From Aldrovandia affinis (Eukaryota > Chordata > Actinopteri > Notacanthiformes > Halosauridae): DNA of 64,000 nt. The translations under genes and the position numbers were made by a program. Positions 13,601 through 24,979 of this stretch are shown here, one piece after another (the first letter of the stretch is position 1; the number at the start of each line of letters is the position of its first letter). Where the stretch lies: the NCBI GenBank assembly GCA_029706075.1, contig JAINUG010000147.1, positions 1,938,145 through 2,002,144 on the forward strand, in the 5' to 3' direction. Under the pieces are notes generated by a model. It made no database searches. It had not been told where the DNA came from and saw only the letters and a list, made by a program, of their open reading frames with translations.

Positions 13601-16231
13601 GCGGGGGAGTGTTGGAAGGTGTTTGGTGGTAGGGCCTGTGTAACATAGCATAGCATAACATACGCCATTTAACAGACACTTTTATACAAAGAGACTTACA
13701 GTAGTGAAGGCATACATTTTTCATTATGTGTGGCCCCAGTGGGAATTGAACCCACAACCTAAGTGCCGTCAGCGCCATGCTCTACCTACTGAGCCACACG
13801 GAAGCTGTGCCTGATCCAGCAGCTCTGCAGAGCGTTACAGCAGCCATCAGACACAGACAGCGGGGTGCTCACAGATCTTACAGCTCAAGTAGGGGGTGTC
13901 ACATTTGTCACAGTCGCGGCAGGGGTGCCAACGTCTAACAGTTAAAGGTAAGGGGTGCTAACGGTTCTCGCAGCTCAGGTAGGGGGTGTCGAAGCTGTCA
14001 GAGTTACAGCTAGGGTGGTGGTCGACAGCAAAAAATAATGTAACTCTGACAAATGAGCACACATTCATCAAAGCAATAGGGAGGCGTGCACAAAGACTGT
14101 GTCTTTAGACCATCCACTGCTAAAATATTACAGAGTGGAAACGCATATCGACTATTGAAGGGTCATACACACAAACACACACACACATGCGTGTGCAGTT
14201 TAGTACTGTTGGTGGTGAAATCATGAATAATCAAAAGACCAGATAACAGAATTTACCAAGCAGGATCTGTTGTTATCTAGCTAATGAATGTGAATATTGT
14301 ACAAAAACAAGCATGTTTCCACAATAAAAATATTCACAACAGCCAGCTAACTGTAGCCTGCAAAACCCATGGATACAACACTGCTATATTAGATTGTTAC
14401 CAGGAGGAAGGGTACTACTTTATGACTCACTTTGCTGCTAGAGATCACAGTGAGATGCTTTCCCCTCCTCTTGCGATGACACTACAGATGTATGAATATA
14501 TTTGTATTCTATTCTTATTGAAGCACTGAAGTGTGGATCGAGTCCGATAGTGTTACAGACCATTCGTGACAATCTTGACAAGAAACATAGTCCATAAATG
14601 AATAAACAGCAGCCCATTTTATTTTGTGAGTCACTTTGTGAGCCTGTCCATACCCAGGCAGGATGCAGCTATACTACTTTGAGCTACTAATGAACTTGAC
14701 TTCATTGTAACTGTACAGCGCAATCCACAGCCTGTCGCATGACAATCTTTTGCCAATAAGATGTTTCTATCCATGCACGTAATTAAACTTACAATTCTAA
14801 TTGGTGTAGCAAAGACGTTATCTCCCTGGATGTATATAAACCATGTTAATGTTGTCGGTTAGTTTAAAAGGCCTGTGACCGTCCCATTTGGGAAATGTCA
14901 GGATCAACACGTGAACAGTTACAATAGGAATAGATCCTTTAAAAAAGAAATGTGAGCACAGTAATAGAGAGAGCTCCACGGGCATGCAGGACAACTCACG
15001 CAGGCACCAACATGCGCACCGCTGAGCTAGGACATGGTCTCAGCTCTCAAAGTCACAGGCACCAAGCAATCAAACCAAACAGGCTAAGCCCTTGGACACA
15101 CAACTGCACGCCTGCAGCCACGGTCAGTCTCAGAGACTGGGATTAAAGAGTCATAGATTCTCCTGATTGCCAAAGTGCATAATCCCAGATTACCCAAAGC
15201 AGGTAAAGTGTACAGGGTCAGGCACACCCTAAACCTGTTTGTGCTTCTGTGAACATTTCGATGTGTCACACCGTGTCTACAGCATTGTACTTGACCAATG
15301 ATTTACAACGTTTTTCAATGTGGCCGGTTGTGGTTAAAATAAAATATAATTCTCAGCTTTAGCTCTGTCGATGTGCAAGACTGGGATGCATTGTTTGTTA
15401 TGTCTGGGGATAATTATGTAAATCTACATGGGAATTGAGTTACAGGGGCACTGGGTGGCAAGAGGCAATAGTTTCAGTTGAGGCCAAGATCAAAAGTCAA
15501 TGTCATCTGTGTCCTCACCTTGCATGCCCTGCTGTATGTGAGCAGAGCAGTGCTCGCTGTATCTGAGCAGAGATTAACAGCACTTGCACTCTAATTACAA
15601 CATATTTAAATGTTGTAATCCTTAGGGGGAGAAGATGTCAGTCTAGACAGTGTGTCCACCAGCCTGTCTGTCTGTGTGTCTACCGTCTCCTGTTACATCA
15701 ACCCTTGAAAAAGCTGCTCTGGACCCATCTAGATCAGATTTAACTCCCTTCCGTGTGACCTCTGACACCAGAGTGCTCACTGTGTTACGTAATAAGGAAA
15801 AACATTTATCTTTATCCGTCATCCGCACATTCTACCTGTGTAACCAAAGAGCACAGGGGTTAATTCATACTGTACAAAGGCTTGGATTGTGGATGCTTTT
15901 GAAAACTCTGAATGCATCCCTCCACTAAAATATTATTTAATTCCCCTGAAGGAACACACTAACTGTAGTATTCATATTACCTGGCTAGAAGTGAACAGCT
16001 ACAGATGGTGATGGACATGGTGACACAAGTCTTTTCAAATTGAAACTGAAAGCCAATATACAGTATTTTGTTGTAATTATACCCCCAAAAAAAAAAAAAA
16101 ATTTGTTGTTGTTGAGGTTCAACTATATGGAGGATGAAAATCAAGTCAAGAAAGACTGAAGGGATCAATAATGTCAATAACAATAACTTTAAACCATTTA
16201 ATCACCTGATTTAAAACCAATTATGTTATGC

Positions 16232-16317
<86 letters not shown>

Positions 16318-16844
16318 CTGTGCAGTTTGTACATACAGTGGCACTTCCTTTTAATCCCCACCTGAGGTGAGAACGTGGCTCCAGGCCACAGCTGATCCTG
16401 ACTGGCAGGGCTTACAGGGATCTGGGGAAGTGGATTCTCCTCATGGGCCTTGATCCAGCTCTCTGGCTGGACACAGCGCACGACACACACACAGGACTCC
16501 AAAGAGTTTACTCCATGGACTACTGCCGATGGCCATCTTTTTCCCCATGGCCAAAGCAAAGGCTCTGCAGGGGGGCTTTTTCCCTCTTCTACTGAGCTCA
16601 GAATATTGGCTCTGATCTTATGAGAGGACCGAGGGGAACATACTGTAGACCAAAGTAGGAACGTTTTGAGCGTACGACTCTGTCTCTGAGCTGCCTGGAT
16701 GTTTTGATCGACAGGAGACCCTCTGATTTGTCGGCAGCAGGACGCGTCTGCAAACTTTTAAAATGCTGCTCCTGGACATCAGCCTCAAGGCAAGTAATTA
16801 AACACAACAGCAAATGAACAAAAAACGAACACACACACATACAC

Positions 16845-16883
<39 letters not shown>

Positions 16884-19800
16884 AATATAATGTTGTATCA
16901 GACAGACACACATACACACAGGAACACTGTCATAAAGTATGTGTGTATGTACTATGGTCAGGTCCAGAATTATTGACACCCTTGATAAAAATGAACAAAG
17001 AAATACTGTAGAAAACAAATAATACCATTACTCAGATATATTGTAATTTTCCAACAATATTTTACCTTATTAATGATTCAATGGAATCAACCAAAATAAC
17101 ACATTCTTCAAATTATAATTTTTTTTTTTTTAAGGTTTCAAAATGATTTTAATTTAATACTTGGTATAGCCTACCCTGGCAAGGATAAAGGCACTGAGCC
17201 TATTTCTATAATGTTTAATAAGGTTGTAAAACACATTTGGAGGGATCTTGGACCATTCGTCCATGCAGAACCTTTCAAGATCCTTGATATTCTTAAGTTT
17301 GCATATGGACTTATGGACTGTCCTCTTCAATTCAGACCACATGTGCTGTTGACCTTGACTTGCATAGGTCAACAACCACCTGTCTCTTGATTTGACAGTT
17401 CTTCAAAATAAGTTTATTAATCGACCTTCGCGCTGGGTTAAAAGAAATGTTTGATGGGTCAAGTCTAATACCCTCATGTTCAAAATAGTCTGCTATATAC
17501 CCCTGTTTGTCGGCCTCTGTCACAACATGGGCGGGATAGCCGCTAGCTTCCTGTTTGTGGCGTAAGAATGTTTTGACATAGTCTGAAAACAGAGTGTCAG
17601 ATCTGTCTGGAAAATGCCAAACCTCATCCAGCCTAGTTACAACGTACCCGAATTCTAAAGCTTTTAACAATTCGAGACTCACCCATGTACCTGAGATGGA
17701 CCTCTCGGAGTCACTGTGTGCACACACTCCTGACTGATTCTCCTGCAGAGCGCATGTGGCGCATAAAGGAAACATCAACTTGCCATGACACCTGAAGGGC
17801 AGAACAGGGTGCAACAATCGTCTAGGTGGTAGTACTGTTGCTTTGACGAACCCATAATAATTTTCCAAGGGTCCGAAATTTTGCGATATAACCTGCGGAT
17901 GCCCAATGGGGTATGATTTATGCGACTGACAGTAGGGATATAAACTAGTAAAGTCAAGGTAGCGAATTTTCTCACCATCAGCGATCGTGTGGTACAGCTT
18001 GTAGGCGTTTGTACGTCCACCAAAGAGAGCCTTCCTAGGGTTTAAACGCTCGGGTTTAACATATGAAGCCATAAAATCGATAACCTGCTGATTGTGGCGT
18101 TTTTCATCCTTCCATTGACACTCCCACATAACAACCACCTCGAGTCCATAAACATTTTTGAGTCTGTCTACCTTGTCATCAAAACGCTGTCTTAGGACCC
18201 CGTATGGAGTTCCGGACAAAGGGTGTATGTCGTGTGGACTGAATGAACAGTCGTGACCATGATGCATGCACCCATTAAACTCTAACGCCACCCGGGCACT
18301 GCCTTCCGCGTAATAACCGTCAAGGTAGAAATGACCTACAGCTTTCTCGCCGGTGTTTAATGCATGTTCTACAGCAACCCAGGGGACATACACCCTTTGT
18401 CCGGAACTCCATACGGGGTAGAAAACAAATAATACCATTACTCAGATATATTGTAATTTTCCAACAATATTTTACTTTATTAATGATTCAATGGAATCAA
18501 CCAAAATAACATATTTTTCAAATGAATTTTTTTTTTTTTAAGGTTTCAAAATGATTTTAATTTAATACCCTGGCAAGGATAATGGCATTGAGCCTATTTA
18601 TATCATGTTTAATAAGGTTGTAAAACACATTTGGAGGGATTTTGGACCATTCGTCCATGCAGAACCTTTCAAGATCCTTGATATTCTTAAATTTGCATAT
18701 GGACTTATGGACTGTCCTCTTCAATTCAGATGTGCTGTTGACCTTGACTTGCATAGGTCAACAACCACCTGTCTCTTGATTTGACAGTTCTTTGGCTTTC
18801 CCCATAGTGATGGATGACAAAGGGATTTTACATGTGTCTTATTGCCTTTTTATAGCCTAGTAACACAGGAAGTGATGGAAGGCCACAATACAGTTAAAAT
18901 AAGTAAAATTAAGTAGAATACTTAAATAAGTGGAATTAATTTTATTTGGTTTTATTTAAAAGAATCTTTAGGGGTGCCAATCATTTTGACACCTACGTTT
19001 TTCATAAAAAATAATATTACTCTACAAAAATATAAGAAAGAATTTGAATAATTGTATGAGAATAAAAGTATACCGTTTTCCCATGTGTTCAAGCATATGT
19101 TTGAGCATAAAATATAGCTCATTATCTGTGTTATTTATTTCATAGAGCCTTTTTTGCTCATTTTTATCAAGGGTGCCATTATTTCTCAACTTGACTGTGT
19201 CATCGGGGATTTGACACTAAAGTCAAACAAACACATCCGCCCCTGATACATCGTTCCAAACATTCCTGTGCTTTCTTGCCGCCTGATCTCAAAAACCGTG
19301 TTTTGGATCCGAAATGTCATCTTTCGTTCCTCTCCCGCCCAAGGGCTTTGTGACTATGAGCTCTCACACTGTGTTCAGATGGGTTTTACACGTACTGCAC
19401 CGACTTCACGAAACCATGACATGCACACGGCTGTCCATGTGATGTTAAGACTGTCTCATCCAGATAAGTGGCTGAGCATGACGTTATAGCCTTGGGGCGC
19501 GAGCTCGCAGTACGAAAATAACCGAACTCTCCAGTAATCTGTAACAAGCGTAGTAGCGCACACATTTCCTCCCAACGTCGGGGATGTTTCAGTCTTTTAC
19601 ATACCTTGAAGCTGGAGATGCACCCTGCCCTGCCATTGGTGGAGCAGTCCGCCTCAGAGACCTAATAAAACATGGAAATACGAGTATACAAATGTGTACA
19701 CAAATCCACGGGCGGGAGTGCGCACACACTCACACTGTGCGTGTATACACGTACACGGTATGTATACATGCAGAACACTGTGGGCACACACACTAGGGGA

Positions 19801-20683
19801 GCAGTCTTTACACACGCGCGAGCACAACGCAGGAGCCGACCCATGTAAAACATAATTACTATGTCGATGTAAATGTTATGTCACAAGGGTAACTAAATAT
19901 CTGACAGCGTCGATGCCGTCTCACATCGCCCGATGCGACAAATTACCTTGCATGTTTATGTTTGTATTTATGCGGGCGGTACAGAGATAATGCAATATGC
20001 GATTGGTCGCTGAAATATACAATTAGATTGTTTTTGGGAACGGCTATTCGTTTATCATGTACAATTAAGGAGGAATGTATATTTTAATTAGCCTACACCA
20101 GGGCCTATTAGAGCTCGTTCGGTTCTGCCGCAGCATCTCTCAGCCCACTGCAAGGCTACTCGTTCTGTGCAGTGGTATCGTCCTTGTTTTAATATTGAAA
20201 TCGATATGTAGCGGACGTGATAAGGGGTGTCACGTAGATCTGCCTGAAAACCCTGAAATACCGAGGTAGTAGTCAACATTTATCACGGCAACGATAAACA
20301 ACCCACATACGTATTTTTTGACGTGTGTCGTCAAGCAAGTGTCCCACATAAACAAATATGGTATAGCTATAGCTGGTATATATTGGGTCAGCAACGAAAT
20401 ATATTTTATTTGCATCTTCAAAAGCACTATGTTAACGTGAACAGTCGAATGAAACAGATTAGAGCATTCTATTCTAATCCTTGGCCGTACACGTGACTGT
20501 AAGTAAGCTTTAAGAACCGGTCACGACTTCACTCCGGGTTGAGAATTCTACGCATATTGCGAAGACACACGCTTTAATGTCAGGGGTGTGTACGCAGCCA
20601 TCGATTTTATCTGACGGGAGCAGGTTTACCTTGAGAGATGGAGCGCTCGCATCTGGTGCAGGCACCGCTGAAACACTCGCCAT
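2472..20683 (-). CDS. bcat1: Branched-chain-amino-acid aminotransferase, cytosolic (BCAT1), complete, 10 coding exons
   Basis: PLP-dependent class IV aminotransferase that transfers the amino group between Leu/Ile/Val and 2-oxoglutarate in the cytosol. Coding exons in transcript order: 20683-20630 (ATG), 12927-12727, 11011-10901, 10644-10525, 10189-10029, 7742-7600, 6716-6631, 6369-6229, 4064-3990, 2510-2472 (TAG). All junctions are AG/GT with matching phases and the total is 1,131 bases, 376 residues; human BCAT1 is 386. Seen: [11 protein letters not shown] (exon 2), [10 protein letters not shown] (exon 3), [10 protein letters not shown] (exon 4), [10 protein letters not shown] with the PLP lysine K213 (exon 5), [15 protein letters not shown] (exon 6), [13 protein letters not shown] (exon 7), [11 protein letters not shown] with the redox pair C326/C329 (exon 8). 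The 18-residue N terminus has no targeting peptide, and exon 1 joins exon 2 as SLK|AAD like the human start; both fit the cytosolic paralogue. The last exon codes only [12 protein letters not shown]. Intron 1 (7.7 kb) is full of transposons and introns 2 and 9 carry minisatellites. The poly(A) site was not found. Confidence 0.96.
3478..3985. repeat. Minisatellite of about 21-24 bp directly after bcat1 exon 9
   Basis: Plus-strand unit GTGTGGATGTGAGGGGCTGT with variants, more than 20 copies, ending 4 bases before the exon 9 donor at 3990. On the bcat1 sense strand the units read CTCACATCCACACCCTACAG, pyrimidine-rich and acceptor-like. Confidence 0.92.
5083..5365 (-). mobile_element. SINE family C, diverged copy
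   Basis: Reverse orientation in bcat1 intron 8; shares CAATTTGGTTGCCAATTATA and the CCTCCGAGGC body. Confidence 0.65.
5862..6002 (-). mobile_element. tRNA-derived SINE, family B
   Basis: In reverse, the head reads like a tRNA (TGGCTCAGTTGGTAGAGCAC with box B GTTGTGTGTTCAATCC) and the 3' end is TTTGGATAAAAGCGTCTGCT. Other copies at 11569-11712, 13657-13803, 30634-30780 and 32562-32710. The intact tRNA-like head explains any tRNA-finder hit. Confidence 0.8.
7863..8035 (+). mobile_element. tRNA-derived SINE, family A, 3' truncated
   Basis: Has box A and B and a small internal duplication of TGTAATGGTTAGGG-like sequence, but stops before the shared 3' tail. Confidence 0.75.
8036..9909 (+). other. 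Possible solo LTR in bcat1 intron 5, split by a dispersed repeat
   Basis: TATTTAAG TATA-like box near 8116, imperfect repeats with CCGCCTCTCTCCCTCGGTGT (8348, 8410), AATAAATGAATAAAG near 9811, and an end GGCGTGTGACA at 9909. No gag or pol and no confirmed target duplication, so this is tentative. Confidence 0.3.
8657..9340. repeat. Dispersed repeat with internal duplication of about 250 bp
   Basis: Starts with TTATTTAACCTTTATTTAAC and AATGGCGGCCTGGC, a common fish interspersed repeat. The block AGACAGCAGCACACATCCAA to AACAGCAGCA occurs at 8835 and again at 9089 with indels. In bcat1 intron 5. Class unknown. Confidence 0.55.
10657..10690. repeat. (GA)n microsatellite forming the bcat1 intron 3 polypyrimidine tract
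   Basis: On the minus strand this is (TC)n ending 12 bases before the acceptor CTTCCCCAG of exon 4 (10644). Confidence 0.9.
11102..11325 (-). mobile_element. tRNA-derived SINE, family A
   Basis: Reverse orientation, full length, nested in the hAT-like MITE of bcat1 intron 2. Confidence 0.82.
11569..11712 (-). mobile_element. tRNA-derived SINE, family B
   Basis: Second copy, inserted in the hAT-like MITE of bcat1 intron 2. Confidence 0.8.
12285..12726. repeat. 28-bp minisatellite repeating the bcat1 exon 2 splice donor
   Basis: Unit on the bcat1 sense strand is ATACAG|GTGAGTCTATCTGA plus GGATATCT. The last unit overlaps the true exon 2 / intron 2 junction at 12727. Complete CAG|GTGAGT copies start at plus-strand positions 12469, 12554, 12609, 12637, 12665 and 12693, besides the true one at 12721; other units carry CAGATGAGT and are not donors. 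The last five are spaced exactly 28 bases. Confidence 0.93.
12950..13236. repeat. Unclassified interspersed repeat
   Basis: Contains AGTGCCTTGCTCAAGGCCAC and CGCTAAACGCTGAGCCACTG; a shorter relative is at 53078-53140 (GCCTTGAGCAAGGCACTGAA). Just upstream of bcat1 exon 2 in transcript order. Confidence 0.5.
13657..13803 (-). mobile_element. tRNA-derived SINE, family B
   Basis: Copy in bcat1 intron 1. Confidence 0.8.
16231..16317. repeat. (GT)n microsatellite
   Basis: Uninterrupted run of about 43 units in bcat1 intron 1; a (CA)n run also at 16852-16880. Confidence 0.96.
17404..18420 (-). pseudogene. Fragment of a Maverick/Polinton-type family B DNA polymerase
   Basis: About 330 codons open without a stop on the minus strand. 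Features in order: end of the exonuclease region ([16 protein letters not shown] ... [14 protein letters not shown]), [11 protein letters not shown], the polymerase motif A in [13 protein letters not shown], and the start of motif B in [12 protein letters not shown], where it is cut off by Tc1 sequence. This pattern is that of protein-primed polymerases of Maverick/Polinton elements and related viruses. Palm motif C and the rest are absent, so it cannot be active. A 35-base inverted copy of 18197-18231 lies at 18385-18419, at the edge of the fragment. Lack of stops suggests recent capture. Confidence 0.8.
18197..18419. repeat. 35-bp inverted repeat at the Maverick/Tc1 junction
   Basis: 18197-18231 and 18385-18419 are perfect reverse complements. 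The outer arm ends exactly where Tc1 sequence resumes, so it is a fold-back scar of the rearrangement rather than a transposon end. Confidence 0.85.
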
Positions 20684-22018
20684 GACGAATATTAAGGCAC
20701 ACGAGCAGCGCGCAGTGTTACAGTGAGCTAAACCGCTTACAGATCGAGGGCATTGTACAACGCGATTTTACGTTTCGAGCCAAAAGACCTCGATTCAGAA
20801 GAGATGGATTACGTAAATTTGTTTGGTTGTGTCAAGAAAATAATTGACAGCACGGGCGCCGGAGAAATGTTAATGGTGCAGTCACAGAAACCAACTAAAT
20901 TAATAAATAAATAATAAAAATATGCAATATTGCTTTCTCTGTGTGGATACATACGCACACACATAGGATAACCAATAGCACAACCACTGTAAAAGTTTAG
21001 TTTTGCTGTATATAATTCAGTATTCTCATTTATTGTTATTCATTATTCTACCTGTTGTTTTCGTGCTTTCCATTAAAATAACACTAATAACTTTTTAGTT
21101 CGAGAGTCTGTTCCATATTGAATTTAGCAAACAGAGCCATTTCTCTCCTTTGAGCAGATGGTGTCCTATTAGTTCATTTGTGCCCCATGTAATCAGGCAT
21201 ATCACTCTGCCGAGAGAAACCTGTAGCCTACTGATAATTGTGTTTAGGATTTAATTAGACCAGAAAAGGTGACGAACATGTTTCTCCTGTGAAGAGCAGT
21301 GCAAAATCTATACACATTTAGAGATCGCTGTACAATACAGTCACACACAAACTGACACCTGCCGAGAGCTGTAGAAAACTGAACATGTGTCTCAAACAAA
21401 CAACACGGTGGCACACAGCACTGCCTTATACAACCCTGTATTTCACTAGGAAGTCACATTGAGATATAAATCCCCTTAAAAGTAAGTGAGACCTAGCCAA
21501 GACAGGGCAAACACAGCACAACGTACAAAAAATCTAATCCAATGCATACAATATCAGGGGACATCATTCCATAAAAATCAATTTATGCAGTAAAGGTAAA
21601 CGACTATTTTAAACATGCAATATTTTATTAAAATACAATGCAAACACAGCAATAAGTGAGAGTATTCAATGACTTTTAATGGTGGTATAAAATACTCTAG
21701 TTTTGTCTGTAAATCATTCAAAGACCATGGACTGTAATAAGCCACACTTTTCTTTCCAGTTCCAGCACTTGGAACTTTGAATTGTGGAAAGGGGAACCAC
21801 CTTTGAATCACGGTGGTGATAATATTTATGGTATGTTCATTTACAAGATGTTTTAGGCAAATTACCAGTTGAGGCAACTCAAATTATGAGTTGAGGCATT
21901 AATTCATAAACAGAGAAGCAAGTCTTAAAAAAGACACTACACTGCCAGCCTGAATGAATGAATGAAGCCACACAGCCCAAGTCCAAAGCTGCCATTTAGT
22001 CATCCATTACATTCAGTA

Positions 22019-24588
22019 GGGGAGAGCGGGGTATGTTGACACACTTTTCACTCTGTCCTACCTGTACTGGGCGCAATACATCACAATGGTATAAATGTCA
22101 TACCAAATGAAAGGTGGAAGTCTTGGGCACATATTTTGTATTAATTGCATTTTCATGTATTATTTCAGTATGGAGTTGTAGACAGTTAAATAGAGGGTGT
22201 GCACCTGTGTCAACTTATCCCATCAGGGGGTAAGTTGTCACAGTATGTGGGGTAAATTGTCACATTGGATTATCCACAAATAAGAACACAACACAATAAT
22301 TGTGAAGAAAACATTTTTTACATTAAAATTCAAAACCAAGTACACGAAACACATCTAATCAGACTCATCTTCCGAGTCACAGTTCTGGCACAAATAAATT
22401 GTGTGGCCTGGGGTGCAAGCATCATGGGACCACTTCATGCATCTCACACACTGCACCCAAGTCTCACTTGGGCGGCTGTTAGAAAATGGCTCCATGCAGA
22501 CTAGGCAGAAGCATTCCTCTTCATCTGCTGCTGACTTGTCTAGTTTTCTTTGTACCCTTGCCTTTTTGTTCCCCAGAAACAGCCTGTTTTTAGATTGTGA
22601 TGTTTCCGTTTGTAGTGCTTGCTTCACGGGTGTGTCGGTTAGAATTGCGGTTCTGCGCCGCTTTCTTCCATTATTAGTTTGTTTTCGGGGACCAGCTTTT
22701 GGAAATGGCCGGAGGTCCTCTGGAGTTGGTAGTCTGCTGCCAGCACTGGCATTGCTGGGTAAGGGTGAGCTGGCATGGGAACTGAACGGGTCTGTTTCTG
22801 TGCTTGTGCCTGGGCTGGTACTGGGGCCTGATGGGGAAGGGCGATCCGTAACATAGGATGGCGCAAACTCAGTTTCCAAAAATACATCCCTGTTGTAAGG
22901 CTGTACCCCAGCTACCCTAAAGCCAGCCTGAATGTTCAGGGGGGTTGCCGCCACAGGATAAGCGATTGCCACAATCCCAGGAATGTCATAAATTGACATT
23001 GTTTTCCCAGGATTGTTCCTCATCCATGCATCACACGCTGTGTTGATGTGCCTTTTTAGCGGCCCGTAGACCGACCTGTCTAAGGGTTGAAGCCGATGAG
23101 AGCAGTGCGGTGGGAATGACACCATAATTATGCCGTTTTCTTTGGCATAATTGAGTCCATCAATGGACATGTGAGATATGTGGTTGTCCAAAAGCAGTAA
23201 AGATGGTTTCTCCTTTGAGCATTTTGTATGCTCAGTGAAATGTTTCAGGAAGTCAACAAAGTGCACATCTTTCATCCACCCCGAGGGATTTGCCGCTCCC
23301 CTGCTGCCAGGTGGTCCGCTGTTTAAAAAATGGTCGCGGAAGTTGACGCGGGGAAATATTAAATATGGAGGTATACTATTCCCTGTGGCTGACACAGCAC
23401 AGGCCAGTGTGACAAGTGTCCCCCTTTCAGCGGAGGTCAGCGACCCTACTTGTTTGAATCCGCGTCTGGCCACTACTTTGTCAGGTTTATGGACCGTGGT
23501 CACCCCAGTTTCGTCGACATTCCATATGTCCCCTGGTCCCAATCGATGTCTGTCCAGCACATTTGCTAAATTGTCGAAGAAGGCATTGACATTTTCTCAG
23601 TTGAAGCTACTAGCTCTGGCAAGGCTAGTTGCCTCAGGCTTTCTTATCGACAGCATTGGGTGCCTTTTTAAGAAGGCTGTAAACCACTCAGAGCTGGCCT
23701 TTTCTGTGTCAGCCCACATTGGTGGGAACTTCAGCTTGTGTGCCACAGCAAACTGGTAGGCAAGTCTTTTGATCTCACTTGGCGACAGACCAAAATAAAT
23801 GTCCGCTGACCTAGCGATATAATGAACAAGCTGCATCTCCAAATCAGGTGGAAATACCTGCCGTGGCTTTCTATAGCCAACCACTGTTGTTGGCATGGCT
23901 GCCTGACTGACAATTTCTTCGCTGGTAACCTTTTCACAATACCGTGCCAGAGTACGGTAATTTATATTAAAATCGTTTGCTGTGCTTCTGATTGATTTGT
24001 TCTCCAGCTTCACCTGTCGGACTGCCGTCAACATTATATCAGGTGCTGTACTGCCATTCTCTGTCTTTCTTTTATAATTTCTCACCATCATCTCACTTTA
24101 TTTTGTTCCCGACGTTTGTTCGTTCCTTTCTTCCTTCCCTCAATGCTTATTTCCTTCAAAAACAAATTTCAATTAGCCTCATGTGACAACTTGCCTCAAA
24201 GCCATTGAGACAACGTGCCCCAATTCGGCACGTGGGCAAATGTTTGTTAAATCTCACGGCTAGTTCAACAAAGTACTGCAGCTAACATATCAAGAAACAC
24301 CTTATTGTTTCCTTTATTCGGTACACAAATATAATTTAGGACATTTATACCTAACACAGTTTTATTACATAAAATGTACGACGCCATTTACTTACTTTTG
24401 AAGGAGACAAACACACAACTTGTGCTCACTTGTAATTAAAGAGGCCTTTGACCACCTGTGAAAAGGAATTTTTAATCTGGCCCCAGGTGCAACAAAGTAG
24501 CTATTCCATTTTTGAGATAGCGTCCCTGTGGTCGGAGGTATGAACAGTGTGACAACTTACCCGTGTGACAACTTACCCTGCTCTCCCC
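22019..24588 (-). mobile_element. Nearly intact pogo-family DNA transposon (2,570 bp) with TA target duplication
   Basis: Terminal inverted repeats: left GGGGAGAGCGGGGTATGTTG and right end reverse complement GGGGAGAGCAGGGTAAGTTG, each flanked by TA (22017-22018 and 24589-24590), the Tc1/mariner/pogo target site. Subterminal copies of GTGACAACTTACCC occur at both ends. It encodes one transposase on the minus strand. The high identity between ends and the single stop in the gene suggest recent activity. It lies in the bcat1-irag2 intergenic interval. Confidence 0.92.
22355..24091 (-). pseudogene. Pogo-type transposase with one in-frame stop
   Basis: One frame from ATG at 24091 to the stop at 22355 (578 residues), broken only by a TGA at 23599-23597. 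A CGA-to-TGA change at a CpG is the likely cause. Order: psq/CENP-B-like helix-turn-helix (about residues 15-55, [20 protein letters not shown]), a second DNA-binding region ([15 protein letters not shown]), then the DDE_1 catalytic domain with NVDETG (D193), LLLLDNHISH (D302) and SHRLQPLD (D338). The C terminus (CFCLVCMEPF ... WSHDACTPGH ... YLCQNC) is a PHD-like zinc finger. Numbering counts the stop as a codon. Function would be cut-and-paste transposition; this copy should give only a truncated product unless the stop is read through. Confidence 0.9.
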
Positions 24589-24726
24589 TATTGCTGTCTC
24601 ACTACTATGATGTTATCGGCATTGAGATTGAATGTCATTCAAAATCCCTTCCGGACAATTGACAAGTTAAAAACATAAGCAATTGGTGCCAGTGAAACCA
24701 CTGCAGCATCTTTTAGTAAAGATGTT

Positions 24727-24845
24727 ACTGGATTGCTTCAGTAAATATCCAGCTGTATAAATTGATTGTATGTAAAGAAATGTGAAACTGTGTAAGCCGC
24801 TCTGGATAAGAGCGTCTGCTAAATGCCTGTAATGTAATGTAATGT
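24727..24845 (+). mobile_element. SINE family A, 5' truncated
   Basis: Only the 3' half, from the ATCCAGCTGTATAAATTGAT body to the AATGTAATGTAATG tail. Confidence 0.75.
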
Positions 24846-24979
24846 AGTAAAACCCGGACCAAGCCCGGCAGGTTTTTTTATCGGTCAATTGTTTGCAGAG
24901 CCTTCAATGTGACTTTGAAGTGGGGTACTTCATACTTCATAAAAATGAAAAAGTACTGAATGTACACAATCGTCTATGC

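Larger units (their letters stand above)
16956..19196. mobile_element. Composite of two Tc1-like copies enclosing a Maverick/Polinton fragment
   Basis: Left end GGTCCAGAATTATTGACACC and right end (reverse complement) GTTGAGAAATAATGGCACCC are Tc1-type inverted ends. The stretch 17,010-17,403 is repeated directly at 18,418-18,791 with several differences and indels, so these are two diverged Tc1 copies rather than a recent duplication. Both code on the minus strand for the C-terminal part of a Tc1 transposase ([20 protein letters not shown]). The sequence between the copies is foreign (see next entry). Located in bcat1 intron 1. Confidence 0.8.
12928..20629 (-). other. bcat1 intron 1
   Basis: 7.7 kb between the ATG exon and exon 2. 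Contains the Tc1/Maverick composite, SINE, (GT)n and (CA)n runs. The stretches 13,804-16,230 and 19,197-20,629 show no gene; the latter is richer in CpG and nearer the promoter. Confidence 0.75.

Noticed and set aside
17154..17375. Separate gene for [18 protein letters not shown]
   Set aside because: Tc1 transposase C-terminal remnant, repeated at 18557-18754.
22401..23759. Plus-strand ORFs of 151 and 193 codons
   Set aside because: Antisense shadows of the pogo transposase.
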